Assembly (NCBI RefSeq): GCF_027942865.1
Contig: NC_134522.1
Coordinates: 29,933,349-29,997,348 of the forward strand
Reading direction: 5' to 3'
Length of the DNA stretch: 64,000 bases
Origin: Odontesthes bonariensis
Lineage: Eukaryota > Chordata > Actinopteri > Atheriniformes > Atherinopsidae
Shown: positions 39,223-49,790 of the stretch, in pieces
How positions within the stretch are numbered: the stretch's first letter is position 1
How the letters are laid out: each line of letters starts with the position of its first letter
The notes under the pieces: generated by a model
What the model saw: only the letters and a program-made list of their open reading frames with translations
Told to the model about the DNA's origin: nothing
The model's database searches: none
Position numbers and translations under genes: made by a program

Positions 39223-40708
39223 AGAATAGAATAGAATAGAATAGAATTGAACTACTTTATTCATCCCAGCTGGGAAATTATTTTGCAGTAGCAGCGTACA
39301 GACAGTAAAAATAAAAATAAGAATAGAAATAAAATAAATAAAATAAAAAATAAAAATAAAATAAATATAATAAAAATATATGTACATCAAAGTGCAACAA
39401 TGCAGTTGTGCGGTTATGCAGTTATGGTATTGAGATACCATAATGACACTTAACTGTTATTGTACAGGGTGATGTTATGTGGCAGGAAAGATTTCCTGTA
39501 TCTGTCTCTTCGACAGCGGAGCTGAAGCAGTCTGTGTGAGAAGGTGCTCCGCTGTCTGTCCACTGTGTGGTGGAGAGGGTGCTGTATGTTATCCATGATA
39601 GATAACAGCTTCTTCCGTGTCCTCCTCTCCACCACGGTTTCCAGTGACTCTAATTTTTGTCCCAGTACAGAGCCAGCTTTCCTGATGATTTTGTCCAGCC
39701 TGTTAGAGTCGCTGGCTCTGATGCTGCTTCCCCAACACACAGCAGCAAAGAAAATGGCACCGGCAACAACACTGTGATAGAAGGTCTCCAACATCTTGCT
39801 GCACACATTGAAGGATCTCAGCTTCCTTAGGAAATAAAGTCTGCTCATCCCCTTCTTGCACACAGCGTCAGTGTTGGATGCCCAGTCCAGTCTGTTGCCA
39901 ATCACCACTCCCAGGTATTTGTAGTCATCCACCTCCTCCACCACCACCCCCCCCCCCCTTGATCTTAAGTGGCTGTGAAGGCGTCTTCTTCTTCCTCCTG
40001 AAGTCGATCACCATCTCTCTGGTCTTGCTGACGTTCAGCCTCAGGTGATTCTGCTCAGACCACTCCACAAAGTTGTCCACCAGTGCCTTGTACTCCCCTT
40101 CCTCTCCATCTCTTATACACCCGACAACAGCTGAGTCATCAGAAAACTTCTGTAGGTGACGTGACTCAGAGTTGTACTGGAGATCAGTGGTAAAGAGAAA
40201 AGGAGAAAGCACGGTTCCCTTTGGAGCTCTTACGTTACTGACCACCACATCAGACAGGACACTGCCCAGACGGACAGACTGTGGCCTGCCTGTCAGGTAG
40301 TCAGTAACCCAGGAGATCACAGAGCTGTGGACACCCATCCCCCGCAGCTTCTCACCCAGTAGCAGGGGCTGGATGGTGTTGAAGGCACTCGAGAAATCAA
40401 AGAATGTGATTCTCACAGTGTCTCCTCCACCATCCAGGTGCATGTGGGTTCGTTGCAGCAGAAAGATGACAGCATCATCAACTCCCAAGTGGGGCTGGTA
40501 GGCAAATTGTAGGGGGTCTAGAAACGTCCTCAACGGAGGCCTCAGCTGGGCTAGGACCAGTCTCGCCATGATCTTCAACACATGAGATGTGAGAGCGACC
40601 GGTCTGTAGTCCACTGGGTCGGATGGCCTCGACTTCTTGGGGACAGGAACCACGTGTGACGTCTTCCACAGCAACGGGACTCTCTCCTGACTCAGGTTGT
40701 ACAGATGT
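39223..40708 (-). mobile_element. 5'-truncated Rex/CR1-like LINE private to right arm
   Basis: Its plus-strand left end is the (AGAAT)n tail followed by the complement of a 3' end reading TTTCCCAGCTGGGATGAATAAAG. The reading frames on the minus strand are reverse transcriptase. The element ends abruptly at 40,708 and AAAT flanks both sides, indicating target-primed insertion into the tRNA gene with 5' truncation. Confidence 0.88.
39450..40674 (-). pseudogene. LINE reverse-transcriptase C-terminal half, right arm
   Basis: Minus-strand frames include WKTSHVVPVPKKSRPSDPVD, FFDFSSAFNTIQPLL, RAPKGTVLSPFLF, FSDDSAVVGC, and after a poly-Gly run (a C/G homopolymer at about 39,940-39,957, where the frame changes) YKYLGVVIGNRLDWASNTDA. 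It is related to, but clearly different from, the left-arm LINE. The homopolymer frameshift and missing endonuclease make it inactive. Confidence 0.85.
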
Positions 40709-40755
40709 AAATTCCACTCCTGATATTAATTTCATGCTTAAATCTTACTTGCATA

Positions 40756-41058
40756 TGTTGTGGAGAAAAGGAGTCGAATATGCGTCGGTCAGCCTTCCAT
40801 TGGGGAATTTATTGAACAAGCCGTCACAGCAAATATGCGTACAGAATGTTCACCGATCTCCAAAGAACTCATTTTGCGACACCCTTTTATACTGCCTTGG
40901 ATCATAACAAGCGTACGTGGCCCACTCTGGAGGCACGTAGCTTTCGCCGTAATCATAAACAAGCTCATTCTAACTATCAACAATATTCATATGAACCAGT
41001 CAACAAGGCACAAGATGTAATCAGGCCATGAGGGCTGTCATGACATTCCTCTCCCACA
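40756..41058 (-). mobile_element. ERV LTR, right arm
   Basis: The inverted counterpart of 6,631-6,938 (303 bp), from the complement of CTCCACAACA to TGTGGGAGAG. The polypurine tract (complement of CAGGGGGGACTA) follows at 41,059. GCATA precedes it, matching the left-arm TATGC flank, so both arms derive from the same integration. Confidence 0.88.
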
Positions 41059-41819
41059 TAGTCCCCCCTGAAATCACTTACCAGTGATTTAATAAAGACA
41101 TAATCTAAAATGAAAGAAAATCATCCCACATGGTTAATTAAGAATTAATTAATAATCAACACTAAATTATTCTAATAATTCTACACTCTCAATCAACGGG
41201 AACATTTTGAATAAATGAAAAGGAATATATATACGCACCTGAATCACATTGCATGATTAAATGAATTCGACAATAACACAAATTTCAACATCGCCATCAC
41301 ACTTGTCCACTGTTCGCAGTGCATAGGAGCGAAATACCCACCGGCTGCTACTTTCGTAACTCATGTTCTTATTTTGGGAAAACTCACCTACGGCCCCACC
41401 CCACTTGGCGACCGACCACTTTACCAAAGGTCGCACTCCCGAACAGTTGACTAACACAACTGGCAATGGATATATTAGTGATTAGTTCTGATTGATAATA
41501 CACATAGAATGAATACACCACCATCAAATGAATTAATCACAGTTTTGTACCAAGTACAATACATAAAATTATGGATTATCACACAACAATAGTAATAAAA
41601 TGCAATGTAATGCAGCTCCTCCAGTCCCGTCCCATCTCCTGTACTCTGGTGTCGTCTGCTCCTGGCCGAACATCCGTTCGGCTGGTCTGGAACTGCTAAG
41701 CCAACTCTGGGAGGAGAGGTCGCCAGTACGTCACTCCCAATCAAAGAGGTCTTCAGCATCTCTTCTCCCTGCCAGGCTAAACTTGGTTCCACACTCGAGG
41801 AAAGAATCTTGTGAACCGT

Positions 41820-43570
41820 CCGTTGGTAACCTTCACTCGTTGGCCAGCTCTTCCATGCGTGGGTCCTCAGACTTGGTCTGGCATGGTCATCTGCCTCCAG
41901 ATTCCTTCCACTGTTTGTTTGAACATCACTTGCAGCAAACACCTTCTCAGAATGGGTATAATGCAACACACCAATAGGGAGACCATTATCACTATCAACA
42001 ATAGAGCTATTCCCGCTTTAACTGTCATCGCTCCCCCTTCTTCCAAAATCCCAAGCAGACCAGTCCACCACCATCCACCCCCACCAGCATTACTCTCCAG
42101 CTCCTCTTTCCGTTCTCTGATCTTCTTCATGGCCGTTGTAAACGTCCCATGTTCCCGGGTACAAATGTACAACATTTTCCCCAACCATCTGGTAAACACC
42201 ACTTTTCCCTCTAATATTCATTCTAAAACTTGTCTGTTCTACCAAGCCATCATACTCGTCTCATGTAGTTGTTCTCCAAAGGCTACAAGTCCTTCACTCT
42301 TGTAGTTACGAATTCTCTGTTGGTTGTAGTATATGTAATTAATCCACTCCCCATTTTGTTAATTGTGATCCACGACAAAATAGACTCAAATCCAGCCGCA
42401 ATCTCACTGCGTGCTTTGAACTCGAAAGGAACCCCTCTCGGCTGCCCTATTGTGTCCAAGTAAACATGCTTATCTATGATGTAGTTACCACTAAATCTTT
42501 TAACTCTCCCTTTTTCCACATCCAAACCCCAGTAACTCGTTTACCTTGTCATACACTAACACAACCGATGTCTTCCTCCTCACAAGTGCCCACAGACCTA
42601 TCCACCTGTTGGGTACACATTTAACAAAACATCATCTCCACACATCCAGTAACTATCAGCTATTGGGTGTGTCTGATCCCCAAACAGGTAGAGGGTCGGA
42701 ATTGTCATTTCTATATTTTCACATTTTTGATCCAAAGGAACCGGATTTTCAATCCACACAGGTGTCCTGATAAATATTGGTTTCATATTTGCGTGTGGAA
42801 ACCAAGATAAAACCCATGTGACATTGCATTTAACGGTAGTGTTACCTACGTGAGTTCCACTGTCATTAGTAAATCCACCACTCGTAAAGCATTCAAACTT
42901 ACCATCGTAATCTACTTTATAATCAGTCGGAGGCCTATCCTGTGATGTACTATGATTAAATTCAGCACAAGAAGACTCCAATTTGTGGCCCTTCCTTATT
43001 TTGAAAACAATTAAGTAATTTATTTGGCCCACACATCAATCTGCACTTAATCCCACACCTAGGAAACAATAACAATTTATCCTCTTCCGATGTGAACCTA
43101 CCTTCTCTGCATTCCCGTTGCTGGACCACCACACAGTCCCTAAAGGTGTGTGGCTCTGGAACAACAACAGGCAATGCTCCTGGAGCGTCTGCACATATGA
43201 GCCACTCCGTCGCTGTCAGTTCTCTCGAAGTGTACCATGCCCAACTATACCACAAATCTTGTGCTGCCTTAACCCATTTTCCACAGTTACACTGTTTTCC
43301 TGACTCTACCTGTGCATGTACACACCGTCTGTTCTTGGATTAACATGATTATTCTGTCCTGTAGTGCTAATGGTATCAAGTCCCCCTAGACTTTCACGAG
43401 AAATCTTTCTATTCTTACAACCATTATGAACAACTTCTTCTGACCCGAGGACAACATGATCATACCAGATTGCCCCTTTGTCGGGGCGTCCGGAGGCGCT
43501 GATTTGGTCGTCTCCTCCTCCGGACCCATGCTCCACACTTCCTCACACTTCCTCACACTTCCTCTCACTT
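41820..43570 (-). pseudogene. env: ERV Env remnant, right arm (surface and transmembrane regions)
   Basis: Read on the minus strand, successive short frames (about 43,568-43,306, 43,255-42,962, 43,032-42,598, 42,525-42,283 and 42,202-41,867) give an N-terminal hydrophobic stretch, a Cys-containing surface region, an Arg-Val-Lys-Arg furin-type site near 42,500, a fusion-subunit segment, and the membrane span shared with the left arm. Order and features fit a retroviral Env close to those common in percomorph fish ERVs. Several frame changes and stops separate the pieces, so no single protein is encoded. The left arm retains only the last part. Confidence 0.75.
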
Positions 43571-43600
43571 ACTCATACTTCCTCACACTTCCTCCATCCT
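43525..43600. repeat. CTTCCTCACA short tandem repeat
   Basis: About six imperfect TTCCTCACAC units lie in the env 5' region. They are polypurine on the viral strand. Confidence 0.8.
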
Positions 43601-43860
43601 TTCTTACATTTCCTTTATTCCCACGTACTTATCTTCTTCACGCTTAACCGATACCTCTTCACGACTAGCTCTAGTGTGTATTGCTGGCAACGTTAGTGGT
43701 ATGGCATGGTCTGAGTGGGTGTGTATTGTTGCATCATACTCATCTGACCCAGGCTGGGTACTTCCCCGCGGGTTGGCTTCATCCCGGGACCCTTCCAGCC
43801 TCTCCTGTTTGCGGGATCCCGTCCAACATCTCCAGGCTTCGTTCTCCTGAGCCCATGCTG

Positions 43861-44265
43861 TCAGCCAACCCCCATACCTGGATGCTCATAAGTGTAAGAA
43901 ATCTGAACCGCTTCCTTTTGTTCATCCTTTCCCTCGGACTCAACTCCGACTGTGTCTTTAGCCCGAACCTTAGTGCAGTGATTCAAATGGTACCATGTGT
44001 TGCTACCTTCCATTTGAACTGCTGTTGGCGTTGCTCGCACCATTGTGTACGGTCCTTTTCATCTTGGCTCAAGCCACTTCCTCCGGAACACTCTGATGTG
44101 CACCTGGTCGCCTGGCACCACTGGTCTCTCAACCAGCTGTTCGAGACCTGAGTCTCTGGTCTCCTCCTGTAGATAGATTGTTCTGTGGATTGCAGTTAAT
44201 TGCTTCATGTCTTCAAAAAGTGATACATCAGCTATATTCCTGAGGAGCCCTCTCCACATCTGCTG
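43861..44265 (-). pseudogene. pol: ERV integrase C-terminal remnant
   Basis: Minus-strand reading shows VVPGDQVHIRVFRRKWLEPR, then after an in-frame TGA, VRATPTAVQMEGSNTWYHLN. This is the SH3-like C-terminal domain of gammaretroviral integrases, just upstream of env as expected. Homology to virus stops near 44,290, so most of pol is missing. Confidence 0.8.
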
Positions 44266-44466
44266 AATACAGAAAGTTTGGATGTGTTTGTGGCTGCTGC
44301 TGCTGTCTCAGCCATGATGTGTCCACACTGCGTGTTGTGTTAAGAAAGAAGGCTCAGAAATGAGGACAGAAATGAATGGATCTGAGGTGGAGGCCAGAGG
44401 CAGCTGGGAACAGAGGGACAGCAAGACGCTCCTGGACACAACTGATGCATGTTATAGAAATAAGAG

Positions 44467-44700
44467 TTAAAAAAAGATAAGAATGCTCAGTGTGAGCAGC
44501 AAACAACATATTTCCTCTGAGTGAGGAGTCCCAGCTGCAGCAGAGACCTGGGATTGTTCCTTTTCCAACAGGTTGGTGGGTTCCTCATAACTTTCCTCAT
44601 TGCCAAAAGTAATGGGACACGTGGAGAAACCCTCGGGCAAATCGTCGTCTGCCATGTCACACCACTGGAGTGGAGGAGATGATTTCTTGGTTTGACTCAT
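44467..44700 (-). CDS. Unrecognised small gene, copy 1
   Basis: A 77-codon minus-strand frame with a start of MSQTKKSSPPLQWCDMADDD and a Ser/Glu-rich middle (EQSQVSAAAGTPHSEE), then a hydrophobic tail that is probably out of the original frame. Related frames occur at 49,164-49,560 and 51,271-51,417, always on the minus strand with the same upstream CRE-like repeats. Conservation of frame and start context across three copies suggests the first exon of a real gene family, but I do not recognise the protein. Downstream exons were not found. Confidence 0.45.
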   Translation of the reverse strand: MSQTKKSSPPLQWCDMADDDLPEGFSTCPITFGNEESYEEPTNLLEKEQSQVSAAAGTPHSEEICCLLLTLSILIFF

Positions 44701-45420
44701 TTTGCTTGTTGTTTTTCAGTACTTAAAATCAAAATAACTTTTTAAGATAGTAAGTAAGCGTTGTTTCTAAGTGCTTGTTAAAATGATTATTTAAGAGAGT
44801 AATTATTGTTTTTTAGGCGATGTGAAAACCGTTTGCTGTGACTTTCAAATATGCTTCAAAAACTGGACGTGTTTCTTCAGATAAACTCCTGACCAACTGT
44901 GAAAAAGCAGTGAAAATGTCTGGCCTGTATAAACTTTGTGATGTCAAACAAGATCAGAGAGACATCGATTGTGATGTCACTACAGTGATGACATCACAAC
45001 TTTGTTAAGGCTTCTGTTCTGTCTCTTCTGGTCTGTAGTTCCAACCACAGATTCTGGATGGAACTGAAGTCCGGATTCCAGAATGTTGATTTGTGTTCTC
45101 TGTTAATCTCTGGACGACTTCAGCTGATTACTTCCTGTCACTGTCACGTTGGAAGGTCCACTTCTGCCAGTTTTTCAGCAGCCAGCATCATGTTTTCCAC
45201 CAGCAGTGTTTTCCAAGACAGAATAATGTCAGTTTGTTTTAAAATGTTGCCAAAATAAACTATTACAATTACAACAAATGTCATCTCAGGGCACTTCAAT
45301 AATAAAGTCCAATTCAGGCCAATTAGAGTTCAATTCATTGTAATTATAATCCAATTAATTCAATTCAGAATTAATCCAATTCATTCATACAGAGCAATTC
45401 AAAAACTATTTCCGGGCAAA
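44701..45420 (-). repeat. Upstream region of copy 1, direct duplicate of 51,418-52,560
   Basis: About 700 bp matches 51,418-51,727 plus 52,184-52,560 in the same orientation; the second copy is interrupted by a solo LTR. It includes the CRE-like block at 44,970-44,998 (GATGTCACTACAGTGATGAC) and, at its far end, a short L2 3' fragment (AACAAATGTCATCTCAGGGC) shared by both, so that fragment predates the duplication. Confidence 0.75.
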
Positions 45421-47610
45421 GTCAAAATCAAATCAAATCAAATTTATTTATATAGCACATTTCATGTACAAACAGTTCAAAGTGCTTTACATAAAATAAA
45501 CGCATTGCAGCAGGGAGTGTAAGAAGCATTAAAAATACATAAAAGAATATAAAGAGAAACAAATAAAATCATTTAAATGAATTTAAAAACAAGCAACAGT
45601 CAAGATAAGTTAAAAGATATCGTGCAGATTTCATGCATAGACACATGAGAAAAGTAATGTTTTTAAGCTGGATTTAAAAAATGTCTACATTTGGTGAAAG
45701 TTTGCTCTCCACTGGCAGTTTCTTCCACTTGTTTGCAGCATAACAGCTAAATGCTGCTTCTCCATGTTTAGTCTGGACTCTGGACTGGACCAGCTGACCT
45801 GAGTCTTTGGATCTAAGAGCTCTGCTGGGTTTATATTCTCTGAACATATCACAGATGTATTTTGGGCCTAGACTGTTCTGGGATTTGTAAGCCATCAGCA
45901 GGCTTTTAAAATCTATTCTGTGACTGACTGGAAGCCAGAGTAAAGATTTTAAAACTGGTGTGATGTGTTCAGATCTCTTAGTCCGGGTTAAAACTCCAGC
46001 AGCAGCGTTCTGGATGAGCTGCAGATGTTTAATGCCTGCCTTGGTGACAGCTTTGATGTGGCTGCTGAAAGTCAGATCTGAGTCTATCAACACTCCGAGG
46101 TTACGAACTTGGTCAGTGATTGTAAGGTCCCGAGTCTCAAGATATTTACCAACGCTGACCCTCTTCTCTTTGCTACCAAACAGAATGATCTCAGTTTTGT
46201 CTTCATTTAATTGTAGAAAATTCTCTCATCCAGGTGTTTACTTCCTCCAGACACTGACACAGTACGTCTGCTGGGCTGCAGTCGTCCGGTGACAGAGACA
46301 CATAAAGTTGTGTATCGTCTGCATAACTGTGATAATTGATTTTAAAGTTCTGCAATATCTTACCCAAAGGGAGCATATACAAGTTAAACAGAAGAAGTCC
46401 AAGAATTGACCCCTGGGGACCTCACAAGTCAAGGCCACTCGCTCAGATTCATAGCTGCTAATTGTATCAAAATAACTCCGACCTTCTAAGTAGGACCTGA
46501 ACCAGTTAAGGACCGCTCCAGAAAGTCCAACCCAGTTTTCCAGCCTGTGCAACAGGATTCTGTGATCTACAGTATCAAACGCAGTGCTGAGGTCCAACAG
46601 AACCAGGACTGAAACATTACCAGAATCAATATTCAACCTATTGTCGTTTAACACTTTGACCAGAGCTGTTTCAGTGCTGTGATGACGTCTGAAGCCTGAT
46701 TGAAAGTTATCAAGACTTCCACTTTCATTCAGAAAGTCGTTGAGCTGGTTAAATACAATTTTCTCAATAATCTTAGATATAAAAGAGAGATTAGAGACAG
46801 GTCTGTAGTTGTTCATTATAGAGGCGTCTAGAGTTCTCTTCTTTAGGAGTGGCTTAATGGCAGCTGTCTTTAGTGACTTGGGAAAAATGCCTGATGCCAG
46901 TGAGCTGTTAACTATTCGTAGGAGATCACTTTCTACTGAGATAAAAACAGTTTTTAAAAAGTCGGATGGTGTTATGTCTAGAGTACAAGTTGTTGATTTC
47001 AGATGCCAAACTGTTTCCTCTAGGATTTTTAAATTAACAATATTAAATTGTGACACAACGTCAGAGTTGTTTCTAGGTTTTAGACACAGATTAGTTTTCT
47101 TGTTTGTCTGTGTTGCGTGAATGTTTTGTCTAATTGTTTTGATTTTTTTTGGCTAAAAAAGTTGGCAAATTCGTTGCATTTCTCAGTGGAGAGGTCTGGG
47201 TTTGACTGTTTAGGAGGATTTGTGAGTTTTTCAACCATAGCAAACAGAGTTCGAGAATTGTTGACATTCTTATTAATCATTTCAGATAAATGCTGCTGTC
47301 TGGCCTTGCACAGCTCATTGTTATAACTACGCAGGCTTTCTTTGTACATCTCATAGTGAATCTGAAGCTTTGTTTTCCTTCATTTACGTTCAGCTTTCCT
47401 GCATTCTCTTTTCAGGTTTTTGACCGTAGTGGTGTTTCTCCATGAGGTTTTCTGTTTGATCAAGGTGCTCTTGATTCTTATCGGTGCAACAGCTTCCATT
47501 ACATTCAAAATTTTCAAGTCGAAATGATCCAGCAGTCTTTCAACAGACTGCCATGTGTTTGCTGAGGAATTGTGCGTTACAAATATCCTCCCGAGGCAAC
47601 TGACAGCCAA
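45421..47610 (-). mobile_element. L2-like LINE C, 5' truncated and degenerate
   Basis: The left end is TTTATTTATATAGCACATTTC and (AAATC)n, the 3' end of an L2-type LINE on the minus strand. The element extends to about 47,610, where the minisatellite begins. Confidence 0.85.
45674..47610 (-). pseudogene. LINE C reverse transcriptase, broken
   Basis: Minus-strand frames in order: 47,610-47,380 (end of the endonuclease/linker region), 47,349-47,080, 47,056-46,238 with KKRTLDASIMNNYRPVSNLS, GFRRHHSTETALVKVLND, VLLDLSTAFDTVDHRILLHR and LNWFRSYLEGRS, and 46,093-45,674 with HLQLIQNAAAGVLTRTKRSE and LLWLPVSHRIDFKSLLMAYK. Frame changes separate them, and the YxDD block is degraded around 46,330. It is inactive. 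Confidence 0.85.
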
Positions 47611-48020
47611 TCAGAGCAGCCTTGAAGACGCTTGATCCTGCGACAGGCAATCAGAGCAGCCTTAAAGACGTTTGATCCTGCGACAGCCAATCAGCAGCCT
47701 GAAGACGTTTGATCCTGCGACAGCCAATAAGAGCAGCCTTAAAGACGTTTGATCCTGCGATAGCCAATCAGAGCAGCCTGAAAACGTTTGATTCTGCGAC
47801 AGCCAATCAGAGAAGCCTGAAGACGTTTGATCGTGCGACAGCAAATCAGAGCAGCCTGAAGATGTTTGATCCTGCGACAGCCAATCAGAGCAGCCTGAAG
47901 ACCTTTGATCCTGCGACAGCCAATCAGAGCAGCCTGAAGATGTTTGATCGTGTGACAGCCAATCAGAGCAGCCTGAAGACCTTTGATCCTGCGACAGCCA
48001 ATCAGAGCAGCCTGAAAATG
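47611..48020. repeat. 39-bp minisatellite with a CCAAT box in each unit
   Basis: About ten tandem units of CAGCCAATCAGAGCAGCCTG followed by AAGACGTTTGATCCTGCGA. The unit length of 39 keeps frames open on both strands, which explains long spurious frames here. Nearly every unit has the NF-Y core CCAATCAGA. Units differ by single substitutions, and two of the first three are shortened. Confidence 0.95.
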
Positions 48021-49160
48021 TAGCACAGTATTAGGCTACAGGCGGTGATGGACCTAAAGGGTGAAAACGGACGGAGAAGGAAATAATGACAGGTCAGTCT
48101 GCTAACCTAACACTACACTACACCGATGCTCCCACCACAACGCACAGTGAACGAGGGTGAGGGTGAGGGTGTTGGGGGGGGGGGGGGGGGGGCGCCACTG
48201 TCCATAGCACATGAAAAACGCGAGACAATATCCTATTCTGCCTATTATAGCCTATTTACTTAACTACATTAGGCATTGATAATGGGTAAAATGTGGGTAG
48301 GCTAGTTTAAAAGGCTACTCAATCAGGGGAATAACTTATCAGAGACCATATAAGGAACTCTTAATTTAAGATTTTGACTTTTTATTTAGCAATATTCCCT
48401 CTTGTAGAAGTATTTATTTACTGTGCCACAGTGAGATTAAAACATGTTCAGTTCCTGGACTGAAATATTGTTCATTATTTTGTATCTGTTGATCTGTTGA
48501 AAGTTGTAACACTGTGCATACTGTGTTTTTTAGTAATATTGCCTCTTGTAAAAGGCTTACTTGATTATGTTTGATGAGCTACAGAAGGAGGAATTGAAAA
48601 GCTAAATGGCTGAACTCAGGTCTTTTTATTTGCTGAGATAGCCTGTAGCTCTGTTGAACCTGTTGAGGTTCGTGCACATTTGAATAAATGTTCTTATACT
48701 TCCAGTACAGGCTCATTTTCTGTATACAGTAAGGCAGTGTTGGTGGAGGGGTTCTGGAACCCAGGTTCAAAGAATAGCTTTGGGATGTCCTTCAAGAAGC
48801 ATGGAGAACTGTTCCTGAAGACTCCTTAAAGAAATGACAGAAAGCTCGTCTCAGAGGGTTCAGGCTGTGTTGGAGAATAAAGGAGCTCAGACCAAACGTC
48901 CACATTCAGTCTTGTTGGAATTATACAAATATATTATCTTCTTTGCTGTATTTCCATTCATGCTTGCATGTATTACAATAAACTGCTCCATCTTTTTTCC
49001 CATTTTCCTAGCAAAGACTTTAGACCACTTTTAGAGGACTTTATAAAAGCACATACTTTATGCTTTACTGAAGAAAGGGATGATGTGTATTAGTTCAAGG
49101 TGCGCTGTTTTTAGTCTGACCCACAACTGGTCACCACAGGACGATCATCTTCAACATCAG
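48021..49160. other. Unassigned sequence with a poly-G tract
   Basis: (GAGGGT)n at 48,155 followed by about 20 consecutive G at 48,174-48,193 is a strong G-quadruplex candidate. The rest of the interval, including frames at 48,579-48,770 and 48,834-49,034, shows no protein-like features. Confidence 0.5.
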
Positions 49161-49163
49161 GGC

Positions 49164-49560
49164 TCAGTGACAGCTGCAGAAGTATGTGTAGAAACCTGAT
49201 CTGTATTTAGTCCAGTCCAGCTCTCTGAGCCGACAACAAAACTCCCTCTGAGTGCTGCCCACAGAGGGAGTGGGACAGCTTCCTGAATCTGTAAACTCCC
49301 TCTGAGTGCTGCCCACAGAGGGAGTGGGACAGCTTCCTGAATCTGTAAACTTCCTCTTGCCGTGTTGAGCTGCAGAGGCCTGGGGATGATTCTGCACAAG
49401 CTGGACATCCTCTGAGTGAGGAGTCCCAGCAGCAGCAGAGACCTCTGACTGCTCCTCTAACAACAGCAGATTTCCCAGAATCTCTTCATCTATTATGTCA
49501 CCCCACAGAAGTGCAGGAGAGGATATTCTGCTTTGACTCGTTTTGCTTGTTGTTTTTTAG
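49164..49560 (-). pseudogene. Unrecognised small gene, copy 2
   Basis: The minus-strand frame reads SQSRISSPALLWGDIIDEEI, EEQSEVSAAAGTPHSEDVQL, then HGKRKFTDSGSCPTPSVGST repeated by a 54-bp internal direct duplication, ending near 49,164. It aligns with copy 1 (SQTKKSSPPLQWCDMADDDL) but lacks the starting Met (Thr instead), unless a different start is used. It extends further than copy 1 and so shows more of the family's sequence. It is Ser/Thr/Pro-rich with no domain I recognise. Confidence 0.45.
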
Positions 49561-49790
49561 CGTTTGTCTAAATGACTTTTTAAGTACGTGTTGTTTTTCA
49601 GGCGCTTTGTCTTTCAGGCTTTTAGAAACTACAGTGATGTCATGTTTCCACTGTGATGTCATGCAAAACTGTGAAGTCATAATCAGTGATGACATCACTT
49701 GTTGTGATGTCAGAAGCAGTGGTGCTCTGTTCTCAGTCAGCAGTCATCACGTGTGCTGTTTTTCTGTCTTTTTCAGCTTTCTGATCTGAA
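49561..49790 (-). promoter_or_regulatory. CRE-like repeat cluster upstream of copy 2
   Basis: TGATGTCA occurs three times and TGACATCA once between 49,630 and 49,715 (for example GTGATGTCATG, AGTGATGACATCAC). These are CRE palindromes with one CpG replaced. The same cluster type lies upstream of copies 1 and 3. Confidence 0.55.

Larger units (their letters stand above)
39124..40724 (+). pseudogene. tRNA-Leu(CAA) split by a LINE insertion
   Basis: Positions 39,124-39,222 carry the 5' part through the B-box start GGGTTCAAAT, and 40,709-40,724 carries the last bases (AAATTCCACTCCTGAT). AAAT occurs on both sides. The D-arm is also altered (GATCGGGGATGTC), so the gene is dead. The left arm retains the unbroken gene at 6,969-7,080. 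Confidence 0.85.

Noticed and set aside
5397..42291. Inverted arms as an assembly artefact
   Set aside because: The arms differ by two private LINEs, a private deletion, indels and many substitutions, which a duplicated contig would not show. Long reads should still confirm it.
45058..45258. 66-codon plus-strand frame, repeated at 52,196-52,450
   Set aside because: It recurs only because the region is duplicated. It lies in the upstream region of the small gene on the opposite strand and ends in L2-derived sequence.
47611..48020. Possible CRISPR-like array
   Set aside because: Units are contiguous with no unique spacers, and the context is vertebrate. It is an ordinary minisatellite.
47709..48026. 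Long open frames on both strands (about 100 codons each)
   Set aside because: They are a by-product of the 39-bp (13-codon) minisatellite. Unit length divisible by three keeps frames open.
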